Source of the DNA: Vreelandella nanhaiensis
GTDB taxonomy: Bacteria > Pseudomonadota > Gammaproteobacteria > Pseudomonadales > Halomonadaceae
DNA length: 64,000 bases
Reading direction: 5' to 3'
NCBI RefSeq assembly: GCF_003990185.1
Contig: NZ_RZHF01000025.1
Location: forward strand, 219,356-283,355
The translations under genes and the position numbers were made by a program. A model generated the notes under the pieces. It ran no database searches. It was not told where the DNA came from and saw only the letters and a list, made by a program, of their open reading frames with translations. Shown in pieces: positions 9,875-17,063 of this stretch; within the stretch, counting starts at the first letter, position 1; each line of letters begins with the position of its first letter.

Positions 9875-10618
9875 GTGAGCGAAGATCAAAGCTGCATCAT
9901 TCATCACTTCAGTCATTACTGCTCGTTGAGTAAAGAAGAAAAAGAGCTCTTGGTGACACTCGAAGAGAGCCCTACGGATATAAAGTCAGGCGCGCTGCTG
10001 TGGGAAATAGGTGATTCGGCTAACGAATTCTGTACTTTAAAGAGTGGTTGGGCTTACTCCTATCGCCATCTGGAAAACGGCGACCGACAGATTCTGGAGA
10101 TTTACTTACCCGGCGATATTATTGGGCTGCGTGAGTTCGCGTTTTCCCAGCGCCTGGAAAATGTCCGCATGATCACGAATGGCGTGGTGTGCCATTTCCC
10201 GCATAAGCGCCTGCTTGAGATATTTCGCCTGTCAGTGCCTCTCACCTCCGTGATGTTTGCAATTGCCAGCCGACATCAGGCCTTGACCACAGAGCGACTG
10301 ATAACCCTTGCCAGACGTAGCGCACGTCAAAAAACCGCGCACTTTCTTTACGAGATGCATGCCCGGCTGTCTCAAACCAACAGCCATCTTGACGGCAAGT
10401 TCAAACTTCCTCTCTCCCAAGAGCAGCTTGCCGACATCCTGGGCTTAAGCCCTGTACACGTTAGCCGCACGTTCAGCCTACTGAGCGAAGAAGGTCTGGT
10501 GTATCGCGACCGGCACAATGTCACTATCCCCAACCTGGAGGCGCTGGCAGCGGCAGGTGAGTTTGATGAATGCTACCTGAATGACAACGTTAGACCACTG
10601 TTTGAAGCCTGTGCCTAA
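9875..10618 (+). CDS. Crp/Fnr-family transcriptional regulator
   Basis: The 247-aa protein has a cyclic-nucleotide-binding-type beta roll (residues ~20-125, with YLPGDIIGLRE) and a C-terminal winged helix (LSQEQLADILGLSPVHVSRTF, residues ~188-208). Cysteines at 7, 16, 53 and 106 are visible. C106 lines up with the beta-roll cysteine of FNR, but the dense N-terminal CxxC of FNR is missing, so an Fe-S oxygen sensor is possible but unproven. The GTG start at 9875 was chosen because GGAG sits 8 bases upstream; the frame is open to a TTG at 9845. It appears monocistronic, and the target genes are unknown. Confidence 0.8.
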   Translation: MSEDQSCIIHHFSHYCSLSKEEKELLVTLEESPTDIKSGALLWEIGDSANEFCTLKSGWAYSYRHLENGDRQILEIYLPGDIIGLREFAFSQRLENVRMITNGVVCHFPHKRLLEIFRLSVPLTSVMFAIASRHQALTTERLITLARRSARQKTAHFLYEMHARLSQTNSHLDGKFKLPLSQEQLADILGLSPVHVSRTFSLLSEEGLVYRDRHNVTIPNLEALAAAGEFDECYLNDNVRPLFEACA

Positions 10619-10625
10619 CTCCCCT

Positions 10626-10657
10626 TACCGCGTGCCGCCAGCACGCGGTAGCTTTTT
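10626..10657 (+). terminator. Rho-independent terminator after the Crp/Fnr gene
   Basis: A perfect 10-bp stem, TACCGCGTGC (10626-10635) and GCACGCGGTA (10641-10650), with loop CGCCA, is followed by GCTTTTT. Confidence 0.9.
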
Positions 10658-10738
10658 AGAGAGCGCGCCTAGCGCTTTTGCTACTGGCCGATCTGCCATG
10701 AGTATCCGGCTTTTCTTACCCAACCCTAATGTGCCGAT

Positions 10739-11284
10739 ATGAAACCTTATTCAACTGCTTTGGCAAGTGCCGCTCTTCTCCTTATCGCTCCTTTAACACC
10801 AGCGGCAAGCTTTAATATGGAGGACGTGCAAACGCATGGTCAGTGGCAATCAATGACGCTTGCGCTAGGTAATGAGCACCACTTTCGCGCCGTTGAGACC
10901 CAAAGTTACTCGGATGCCACCCTTAGCCTGAACGCTACACAACACGTGTGTGATCTACCGTGGCTTGAAATGCGCGTTACGCTGGAACAACAGCAGGGTG
11001 AGAGTAAAACCGTTAACCTAGTGCCCACTCGGCTGCGCATTGATGAACAGCCCGTGATGGATACCATGGCCGAGTTTATTACCGAGCGCGGCGATGACGG
11101 CTTTTACGTACACTTTTATCTTGCCGATATGCCGACATTAATCCATCAGATGGCGCAAGGCGAGCAGCTTTTCCTGGGCTTTGATCAAGGCGAGCAGCCG
11201 CCTTGGTACATGACGTTCCAACTCGAGGGTGCCAATCGCGCCATTGAGCGCATGCAGAACTTGTGCGAGACGGCCTCAAGCTAG
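10739..11284 (+). CDS. Small secreted protein of unknown function
   Basis: The 181-aa protein is not recognised. It has a clear signal peptide (MKPYSTALASAALLLIAPLTPAAS, cleavage near residue 23), so it is probably periplasmic. The mature part is beta-rich with two cysteines (in HVCDLPW and in MQNLCETASS) that could pair. No lipobox or membrane segment follows. The start ATG has no obvious Shine-Dalgarno. It lies alone between a terminator and the converging diguanylate cyclase remnant, so context does not suggest a role. Confidence 0.6.
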   Translation: MKPYSTALASAALLLIAPLTPAASFNMEDVQTHGQWQSMTLALGNEHHFRAVETQSYSDATLSLNATQHVCDLPWLEMRVTLEQQQGESKTVNLVPTRLRIDEQPVMDTMAEFITERGDDGFYVHFYLADMPTLIHQMAQGEQLFLGFDQGEQPPWYMTFQLEGANRAIERMQNLCETASS

Positions 11285-11320
11285 CCAAGATTTCGATGAT
11301 GGGATGTGACGTTTAAGCGC

Positions 11321-11530
11321 TTACACTACTGCCTCAACACGGATTCGACCGTTGCGCTTGACGCGATACATGGCTGCATCGGCACGCGAGATTAAGGTTA
11401 TCGGATGCGTTGGCAATGCATAAGACTGACCAACGGCATTAAGGTTGGTACTGACGACCTGAATACGCAAGTTATCGGCGGCCAGTACCAGCAAGGCACC
11501 AAATAATTGCCGTAAAGGGTAATGCTTAGC
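11321..11530 (-). pseudogene. Decayed 3' end of a GGDEF diguanylate cyclase gene
   Basis: Downstream of the pomB-like stop, the minus strand encodes ...LAADNLRIQVVSTNLN... then LISRADAAMYRVKRNGR and a stop at 11321. This matches the C-terminal end of GGDEF domains (typically RADxALYxAKxxGRN), but the GG(D/E)EF core, the metal site and everything upstream are gone. The segment between the two recognisable blocks is also shortened. There is no start codon of its own. It is best read as a gene relic; the left limit of decay is approximate. Confidence 0.7.
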
Positions 11531-11555
11531 TACAACCCAGCCTTTAGTTATCGAT

Positions 11556-12224
11556 TTACCCTTCAGGCTGTTGGCGTAGCAGCAGCTCAACGCGCCGATT
11601 AGCGGCTCGCCCTGCTGGCGTTGCGTTACTTTCCATGGGTTGGGTGTCGGCATAGCCAACGGCCCGCATGCGAGAAATAGCGACTCCCTGGCGCTCTAGA
11701 TGACGCATCACCGCAATAGCACGTCCGGCGGAAAGCTCCCAGTTGGAAGGAAAACGGGCCGTGGCAATAGGAATATTGTCAGTATGCCCTTCAACGGATA
11801 TCTGCCCCTCGAAGGTTGCCAGCGCGTCAATCAGGCTTTCTATCACATCCTGGCCTTGAGATGTCAGTACTGCCTCACCACTGGAGAACAAAAGGCTATC
11901 GTCAATACGTAGCGTCACGCCTTCCTGGCCTTGTGATACGCTGACACCTGGTATGTCCAGCGCCGCCATATGTGGCTGCAATCCGCTGTGGCGCGGATAT
12001 ATCCCGGTGGCAAGCGTTGCCAAGGGCAGCGAATCAACTAGGCTGGCGGGTATGCCAGCGCTACCTTGTGCTTCACTTCCACCTGGGGGTGCCAGGGCTA
12101 ATAACAGTACAAACAGGGTAATTAGCAGCGTCAAAACGTCCAAATAGCTGGTCAACCAACCCTCATCGCTCTCGCCCTGCCCAGGTGGCAGCTCCAGCGC
12201 ATGGCGCGTGTCACGATCCAGCAT
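11556..12224 (-). CDS. Second stator B subunit, PomB/MotS/MotB-like
   Basis: The 222-aa protein has one N-terminal membrane helix (residues ~22-43) with a charged Asp in WLTSYLDVLTLLITLF, the expected ion-carrying residue of MotB-type stators. A C-terminal OmpA-like peptidoglycan-binding domain follows (VEGHTDNIPIA, NWELSAGRAIAVMRHL, AANRRVELLL). It is shorter than the window's other MotB (307 aa). It lies 4 bases after its partner at 12229. The helix end FVLLLALAPP resembles the PomB/MotS type more than the E. coli MotB type (FLVMW), which suggests Na+ coupling. That is an inference from sequence only. Confidence 0.85.
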   Translation of the reverse strand: MLDRDTRHALELPPGQGESDEGWLTSYLDVLTLLITLFVLLLALAPPGGSEAQGSAGIPASLVDSLPLATLATGIYPRHSGLQPHMAALDIPGVSVSQGQEGVTLRIDDSLLFSSGEAVLTSQGQDVIESLIDALATFEGQISVEGHTDNIPIATARFPSNWELSAGRAIAVMRHLERQGVAISRMRAVGYADTQPMESNATPAGRAANRRVELLLRQQPEG

Positions 12225-12228
12225 CGCC

Positions 12229-13050
12229 TTAACCTTTTATGGGAGTGCTTGCGGCGCTAGGCCGAGGCTTGATACTCGCATCCCGAATTTCATCGTTGTA
12301 GTTGGCAATAAACGAGTTCAGCGTCTCTTCAATAAATGACGGCAAGCGACGCTTGGTAATCAGCGAGATACCTTCCAGCACCATGTTCATGGTGATAAGG
12401 CGTTCTTCGGTACGCCGTTCAAGCTTCACAGCAATGGGCTTGAACACTAGGTTGGCCAACAAGATACCGTAAAATGTAGTGAGTAGCGCAACCGCCATAC
12501 GCGGGCCAATCACATCCAGGTCACCGGCATCCATGACTTCGAGCATATTGACCAGCCCTACCAGCGTACCGATCATGCCAAACGCCGGCGCGTAGGTCGC
12601 CATCGTGCGAAAAATCTGCGCTTCGGCGTGTTCGCGGGCCTTCAAGCGGGCAATTCGCCAGCGCAACATATCGAAGATTTCATCCTCTTTGGTATTGGCA
12701 ATCACCAATTGTATACCGGTACGCAAAAACGGGTTACGGGTATGCTCAAGCTCTTTTTCCACCGCCCGGACATCGCCCTTGAACCATAGCCGGGCCATGG
12801 CAACCAGCTCGTTGATATCATCACGCACATAGGTGTTTTCGCGCCGGAAAACCAGGCCGACCAGGCGTACGACACGCAGCACTTCTTTAAGTGGATAACT
12901 GATAAACGTGGCGGCCAAAGTCCCGGTTACTACAATGGCTAACCCGGGCAGGTTGATAAAACTTTCAGGGGATTCAGCAGTAAAAAACAGCACGCTTACC
13001 AGCAGCAGTATACTAGCGAATATACCTATCAGCGTAGACGGGTTCATCAA
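12229..13050 (-). CDS. Second stator A subunit, PomA/MotP/MotA-like
   Basis: The 273-aa protein has four membrane helices and the large cytoplasmic loop of the MotA/PomA family. The TM3-TM4 region reads FGMIGTLVGLVNML and IGPRMAVALLTTFYG. Both threonine positions that line the Na+ path in PomA are present (GMIGTLVG and ALLTTxYG), unlike the MotA at 32531. It would couple ion flow to torque on FliG. It precedes its B subunit and follows fliA, 37 bases away, so it may be read from the fliA transcript. Confidence 0.87.
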   Translation of the reverse strand: MMNPSTLIGIFASILLLVSVLFFTAESPESFINLPGLAIVVTGTLAATFISYPLKEVLRVVRLVGLVFRRENTYVRDDINELVAMARLWFKGDVRAVEKELEHTRNPFLRTGIQLVIANTKEDEIFDMLRWRIARLKAREHAEAQIFRTMATYAPAFGMIGTLVGLVNMLEVMDAGDLDVIGPRMAVALLTTFYGILLANLVFKPIAVKLERRTEERLITMNMVLEGISLITKRRLPSFIEETLNSFIANYNDEIRDASIKPRPSAASTPIKG

Positions 13051-13087
13051 CGACTCCTCGCCGGTTATAGTGGATTAAAATAGCGAT

Positions 13088-13789
13088 TCAGACCGCATCA
13101 TTAAGACGAGCGCGCAGGCGACTGATGGCCTGACTATGCAGTTGGGATACGCGGGATTCCGTTACCCCCAGCACAGCGCCGACTTCCTTCAGGTTCAGCT
13201 CCTCCTGGTAATAGAGCGCCATCAAAAGCTTTTCACGCTCGGGTAGGGCATCAATGGCCGCAATCAGGGTCTGCCGCTGTTGCTCGTCAAGCAACTGGTC
13301 AAACGGCAAGTTGCCGGCATCCAGGCTTGCCGGTTCACCGCCATCAGCCACCAGTTCCTCAAACGGCAGCAGTTGACCGCTATTGGTATCGTTGAGCAGC
13401 TGTTGATACTCGCTAAGCGGCATCTCAAGCTCACGGGCAATTTCGCCCTCTTCCGGCGGTCGGCCGAGCTGTTGTTCCAGGCGTCTGATGGTATCGTCCA
13501 CCGCCCGCGCTGCGCGCCTAACGCTGCGTGGCAGCCAGTCCCGGGTACGCAGCTCATCAAGCATCGCGCCACGAATGCGCTGGCTGGCAAACGTCGCAAA
13601 GCTCGCGCCTTGCGTTGCATCAAAGCGGCCTAGCGCCTCCAAAAGCCCCACCGTGCCCGCCTGAACAAGATCATCAAGTTCAATGCTTGCTGGCAATCTG
13701 ACCTGCAGCGTTAAGGCATGACGTCTTACTAGCGGCATATACTGTGTCAGAAGCTCACGTTGTTGAATCCTGCCTTGTGCTGTGTACAT
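13088..13789 (-). CDS. fliA: Flagellar sigma-28 factor FliA
   Basis: FliA directs RNA polymerase to late flagellar promoters and is held by FlgM until the hook is complete. The 233-aa protein has sigma region 2 (IELDDLVQAGTVGLLEALGRFD, FATFASQRIRGAMLDELR), region 3 and region 4 (LNLKEVGAVLGVTESRVSQLHS). Its targets are visible as TAAA-N15-GCCGATxx sites before fliS, flaG, flgK and flgM. It sits between the flhE homologue and the second stator genes, all on the same strand. Confidence 0.96.
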   Translation of the reverse strand: MYTAQGRIQQRELLTQYMPLVRRHALTLQVRLPASIELDDLVQAGTVGLLEALGRFDATQGASFATFASQRIRGAMLDELRTRDWLPRSVRRAARAVDDTIRRLEQQLGRPPEEGEIARELEMPLSEYQQLLNDTNSGQLLPFEELVADGGEPASLDAGNLPFDQLLDEQQRQTLIAAIDALPEREKLLMALYYQEELNLKEVGAVLGVTESRVSQLHSQAISRLRARLNDAV

Positions 13790-13815
13790 CTTCTTGCCTC
13801 GCGGCTATACAACCT

Positions 13816-14220
13816 TCACTGATAGTTCACAATGACTTGGAGCCCCTGTACGCGTACTGGGCGCTGACCGGGCCTTAAGCTAAAACGGAAATGCAGCGGT
13901 TCATTCGCGTGCCTGCCTGCCAGTTGGGTCACGGTGCCGCGCATTCCGGACAGCGCAACGCACTGCTCAGGATGACAAAGCCACACGTTGATGGCACTAC
14001 CTGGCGGTGCATCCAGACGCCAGTGTATCCGGTCAATAACCCCCGCCTGAGACAGCACACCGCTGGGTGGTGCGACTGGCTGGCTGCGGCTGTCACGATC
14101 GCTCATAGCCACCATGACGCTCTGCACCTGGGCACTCCAACTGCCTGCAGCGTGTGCAGCACCGATAAGCCCCACGGCGAGCCAGCAGCTGCCTATTATC
14201 TTTACATACCAGCTTAACAT
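13816..14220 (-). CDS. flhE: FlhE homologue, periplasmic flagellar protein
   Basis: The 134-aa protein has a signal peptide ending near AHA (residue ~24). The mature part matches FlhE of enteric bacteria: the paired cysteines in VWLCHPEQCVALSG (LCxxxxCVEL in E. coli), then EPLHFRF, and the C-terminal VIVNYQ (VIVNYR in E. coli). FlhE is linked to export-gate proton sealing in Salmonella and E. coli, where it is the third gene of flhBAE. Here it is separated from flhA by flhF and the flhG-like gene. The identification rests on motif and length agreement that I recalled, not on an alignment. Confidence 0.75.
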   Translation of the reverse strand: MLSWYVKIIGSCWLAVGLIGAAHAAGSWSAQVQSVMVAMSDRDSRSQPVAPPSGVLSQAGVIDRIHWRLDAPPGSAINVWLCHPEQCVALSGMRGTVTQLAGRHANEPLHFRFSLRPGQRPVRVQGLQVIVNYQ

Positions 14221-14289
14221 GCTTGATACATCCTCAAGGCCACGGATCCTATCAAAGTTGCTCTCGCAAGCAGGCTTATGACCGCCACG

Positions 14290-14850
14290 TTAACGCGCCA
14301 GCAACAGCAGGTCTGTCGCCAGATAATAGGCGGCGGCGTCACGCAAATTATTCAATAACCCCTGGCGTGGTAAATGAGGCTCATGCAGTGCCAGCAGACG
14401 CTGTGGCCCACCATTTTCACGCGCCTCGCGCAATACACGGTACATTTGCGAAAAAGCCTGTGCATCGCTATTAATCCATAGTGCCCAGCGGGTATGTTGA
14501 GCGCTTAACCGGGCAAGGTCAGGAGCGCCCGCATTCACCAAGTGGATATCCCAATCATCGGGGCTACCTGCCCAGCTTCGGCCAATCTCGGACCATTGCT
14601 CTAACCGACTTTTTACCCGGCTAACCGCCTGCACGCCGTGCCCCGTTACGCCGATAATAAACAACGGTTTTTGCGGCGCCTGCCGGGTTGGCTCTAGCAT
14701 TTGGGCGACAGGTGACCACTCAGGCTGACGAGGTGCAGCGCTGACTGGCTCAGCGTCTAGCGGCACGAAAGCGTCATCCGTGGTACGTGCCTGCTTCAGC
14801 CGTTGGGCATCGGCCCATTGACGCAGCCCGGCGGCCTGATCCTGACTCAT
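14290..14850 (-). CDS. FlhG-like protein with DQAxxLR motif but no Walker A site
   Basis: The 186-aa gene sits where flhG/fleN normally follows flhF, overlapping flhF by 4 bases. Residues 4-10 are DQAAGLR, the N-terminal motif by which FlhG stimulates the FlhF GTPase. A Pro-rich linker follows, then a reduced alpha/beta region (PLFIIGVTGHGVQAVSRVK, WALWINSDAQAFSQMYRVL) that may be an eroded MinD fold. The deviant Walker A (KGGVGKT) of FlhG is absent and the length is about 100 residues short. It could therefore be an FlhF activator without ATPase control. Function is inferred from position and one motif. Confidence 0.65.
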   Translation of the reverse strand: MSQDQAAGLRQWADAQRLKQARTTDDAFVPLDAEPVSAAPRQPEWSPVAQMLEPTRQAPQKPLFIIGVTGHGVQAVSRVKSRLEQWSEIGRSWAGSPDDWDIHLVNAGAPDLARLSAQHTRWALWINSDAQAFSQMYRVLREARENGGPQRLLALHEPHLPRQGLLNNLRDAAAYYLATDLLLLAR

Positions 14851-17012
14851 ACACCAACCTCCCGGCTGATACTGCCGAGCTGACGAATCGCATCACGGGC
14901 CATAAAGGCGTAGATCAGCGCATCCAGCATAGCCGTATCACGGCGCTTGCGGCGCGTGCCCAAAAGATTTAGCAGATCCGTGCGCAAGACAAGTGCTGCC
15001 TCGTCATCGGCAATATCCAGGTGGCCTACGACAGCAGCAACTCCACTGGCCATGAGTAGGCGCACCTCGGCGCTAAGATCGCCACTATCGGCCTCCTTGA
15101 GCTGCTGCCAGGCACGTTTGGTTAACGCCGCAAGCCCTTCGCCCTGCAACTGTGTCACCAGTAGCGGCAGTATCTCAGCCCCCTGTTGGGCAGGTGCAAG
15201 CCAGTAGCGCCGAGTGATTATCTTGGCGTTTTCAGGATCACGGACTTCACCGTACCAGGCGATCAGCTTATTGCCGGCTTCGCTATGCACTTCGGCATAA
15301 GCAGTCCATAGCTGCATGGCCTGACCGCGAAAACGCACGTTAACGTAATGGCTAAGCATGCTTTCGTTAAACAGCCAGCGTAGCGTGGAGCGCTCGCCGT
15401 GGAAGGATACCCGCTGCGTTGGTGCCACCAGGCTGACCCAGGTCAACTGCTGATCCGTTAGCCATTGCAGGGTGTCCTCTGCAGGCAGCACGGGAAGTAG
15501 ATGCGTACTGGCCCCGGCCTTTTCATACTGCGCTTCCAGGCGGGCCTGCCAACCCGCGGGCTGACGATGCTGTAGGCAGGGCAGCGCCAGCCAAGTGCCC
15601 TGCCCGTCAATGCCCATGTCCGGCATGGCCCAATCACAGCCGCGCTCATTGCGCCGTGCTGCCCAGACAATACTCTTGGCAGGTAAAGGCTTGGCCAACA
15701 GCTCACTCAGCTGAGCATCCTGCAATCCGCCAGGTAACGCGCCGATATCCCATGCCGCTTCAAGGGCTGCAAAACCGGTAACCCGCTGGCGCAGCCGTGT
15801 GAGCAGCGATGATAGCCGCCGCCCCTGGCCCAGCACGTCTCGTGACCAGCGCGGCATGCTGATCGGCGCGGCCATCGTTGCGTGGCCGGTTATCGGCGCC
15901 TGGGTTTCCAGTGCTTGACTGACCAGCATTTCAGGCATTGCCACGCTCATATCTTCCGGCACCTGCTGGCCATGAGAGCTGAACAGCACACGCATGCCAT
16001 GGCGGATGACGATATCCAGTACAGGGGCCAGACGGCCTGCTTCGTCCTGTTTGGTAATGATGCAGTCGTCAAGCTCAGCGCCTGCGGCGCGCGCGGCCTG
16101 ACGATAGCGAAGCACCACTTCTTCGAGGGTTTCCGGCTGGCTGGCAGCGTTAAGCAATAGCACTAAGCGTACGGAGGAATGCCCTCCCTGAAGATGTGCA
16201 ATTTGCTCAATCACACGCTGGTCACGCTGGCTCATGCCTACTGTATCAATCATGACCCACTGCTTGCCCTGCAGCCGGTTCAGCAAATCATCCACTGGCT
16301 GCTCAGCATCAAGCGCATACATGGGCGTATCCAGCAGCCGGGCGTAAATTCTTAACTGCTCATGAGCGCCGATACGAAAGCTATCGGTGGTGACCAGCGC
16401 CACAGGGCGCGTGCCGTGGCGCATGACAAAGCGGGCTGCCAACTTGGCAGTGGTAGTGGTCTTGCCCACGCCGGTCGGGCCAACAAGTGCCACAATACCG
16501 GTTTGATCGAAAAAGCTGGCTTCGTCATGCAGTACAGTGAGCCGCTCGGTGAGCTGTTGGCGCAGCCAGGCCAGCGGCAGATCGCTTTTTGCATCAAGCG
16601 CCTTGAGCGATTCGGGCAGCCCGGCGAGCACTTCATCGCCAAGCTCAGCGCTGAAACCAACGCGGCCCAGCAGCTCCCGCAGCTGCTCATAAATGCCGGC
16701 TGCTGGCGAGGCAGGTCTGGCGGGATGCGCGTTCTGCTGACTGGACAGCAAGGCGCGCATATCCTGCATTTCCCGCAGTAGCCGCTCGCTCATGGCCTGC
16801 AGCGAATCAGGCTCCCTGGCCGGCTCAGGTAAAGGAGCGACGGGCGCTGGCGTGGTGTCAACAGACGCGAGCGCCTCATCGGCCATGGCCAGAATTTCAA
16901 CGCCTTCGTCAATGCGTCGATTGGCAAGAATCAAGGCGTCATCACCCAGGGTTTCGCGTACCTGACGCATGACATCGCGACTGTTTGCTCCAATAAAACG
17001 CCTAACGCTCAT
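14847..17012 (-). CDS. flhF: FlhF, SRP-type GTPase with unusually long C-terminal extension
   Basis: FlhF is a signal-recognition-particle-like GTPase that sets flagellar position and number in polar flagellates. The N-terminal basic region (SVRRFIGANSRDVMRQVRETLG) and linker are followed by the N and G domains. GTPase motifs are G1 GPTGVGKTTTT (~178-188), DSFRIGAHEQL (~210-220), G3 DTVGMSQRD (~256-264) and G4 TKQDEAG (~320-326). The usual FlhF ends near residue 370-480; this one runs to 721. The extra ~350 residues are Trp- and Leu-rich and match no domain I recognise. flhA is 51 bases upstream. Confidence 0.93.
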   Translation of the reverse strand: MSVRRFIGANSRDVMRQVRETLGDDALILANRRIDEGVEILAMADEALASVDTTPAPVAPLPEPAREPDSLQAMSERLLREMQDMRALLSSQQNAHPARPASPAAGIYEQLRELLGRVGFSAELGDEVLAGLPESLKALDAKSDLPLAWLRQQLTERLTVLHDEASFFDQTGIVALVGPTGVGKTTTTAKLAARFVMRHGTRPVALVTTDSFRIGAHEQLRIYARLLDTPMYALDAEQPVDDLLNRLQGKQWVMIDTVGMSQRDQRVIEQIAHLQGGHSSVRLVLLLNAASQPETLEEVVLRYRQAARAAGAELDDCIITKQDEAGRLAPVLDIVIRHGMRVLFSSHGQQVPEDMSVAMPEMLVSQALETQAPITGHATMAAPISMPRWSRDVLGQGRRLSSLLTRLRQRVTGFAALEAAWDIGALPGGLQDAQLSELLAKPLPAKSIVWAARRNERGCDWAMPDMGIDGQGTWLALPCLQHRQPAGWQARLEAQYEKAGASTHLLPVLPAEDTLQWLTDQQLTWVSLVAPTQRVSFHGERSTLRWLFNESMLSHYVNVRFRGQAMQLWTAYAEVHSEAGNKLIAWYGEVRDPENAKIITRRYWLAPAQQGAEILPLLVTQLQGEGLAALTKRAWQQLKEADSGDLSAEVRLLMASGVAAVVGHLDIADDEAALVLRTDLLNLLGTRRKRRDTAMLDALIYAFMARDAIRQLGSISREVGV

Positions 17013-17063
17013 GGCTTACCTTTTGTCTGTCAACATTGCCAATGCGTTTATGTACAGCGATCA

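Noticed and set aside
10733..10740. GCCGATAT just before the secreted-protein start, plus strand
   Set aside because: No TAAA at the -35 position, and it overlaps the start codon.
15882..15920. TTATCGGC within flhF as a sigma-28 -10 on the minus strand
   Set aside because: No TAAA-type -35 at the right distance; inside coding sequence.
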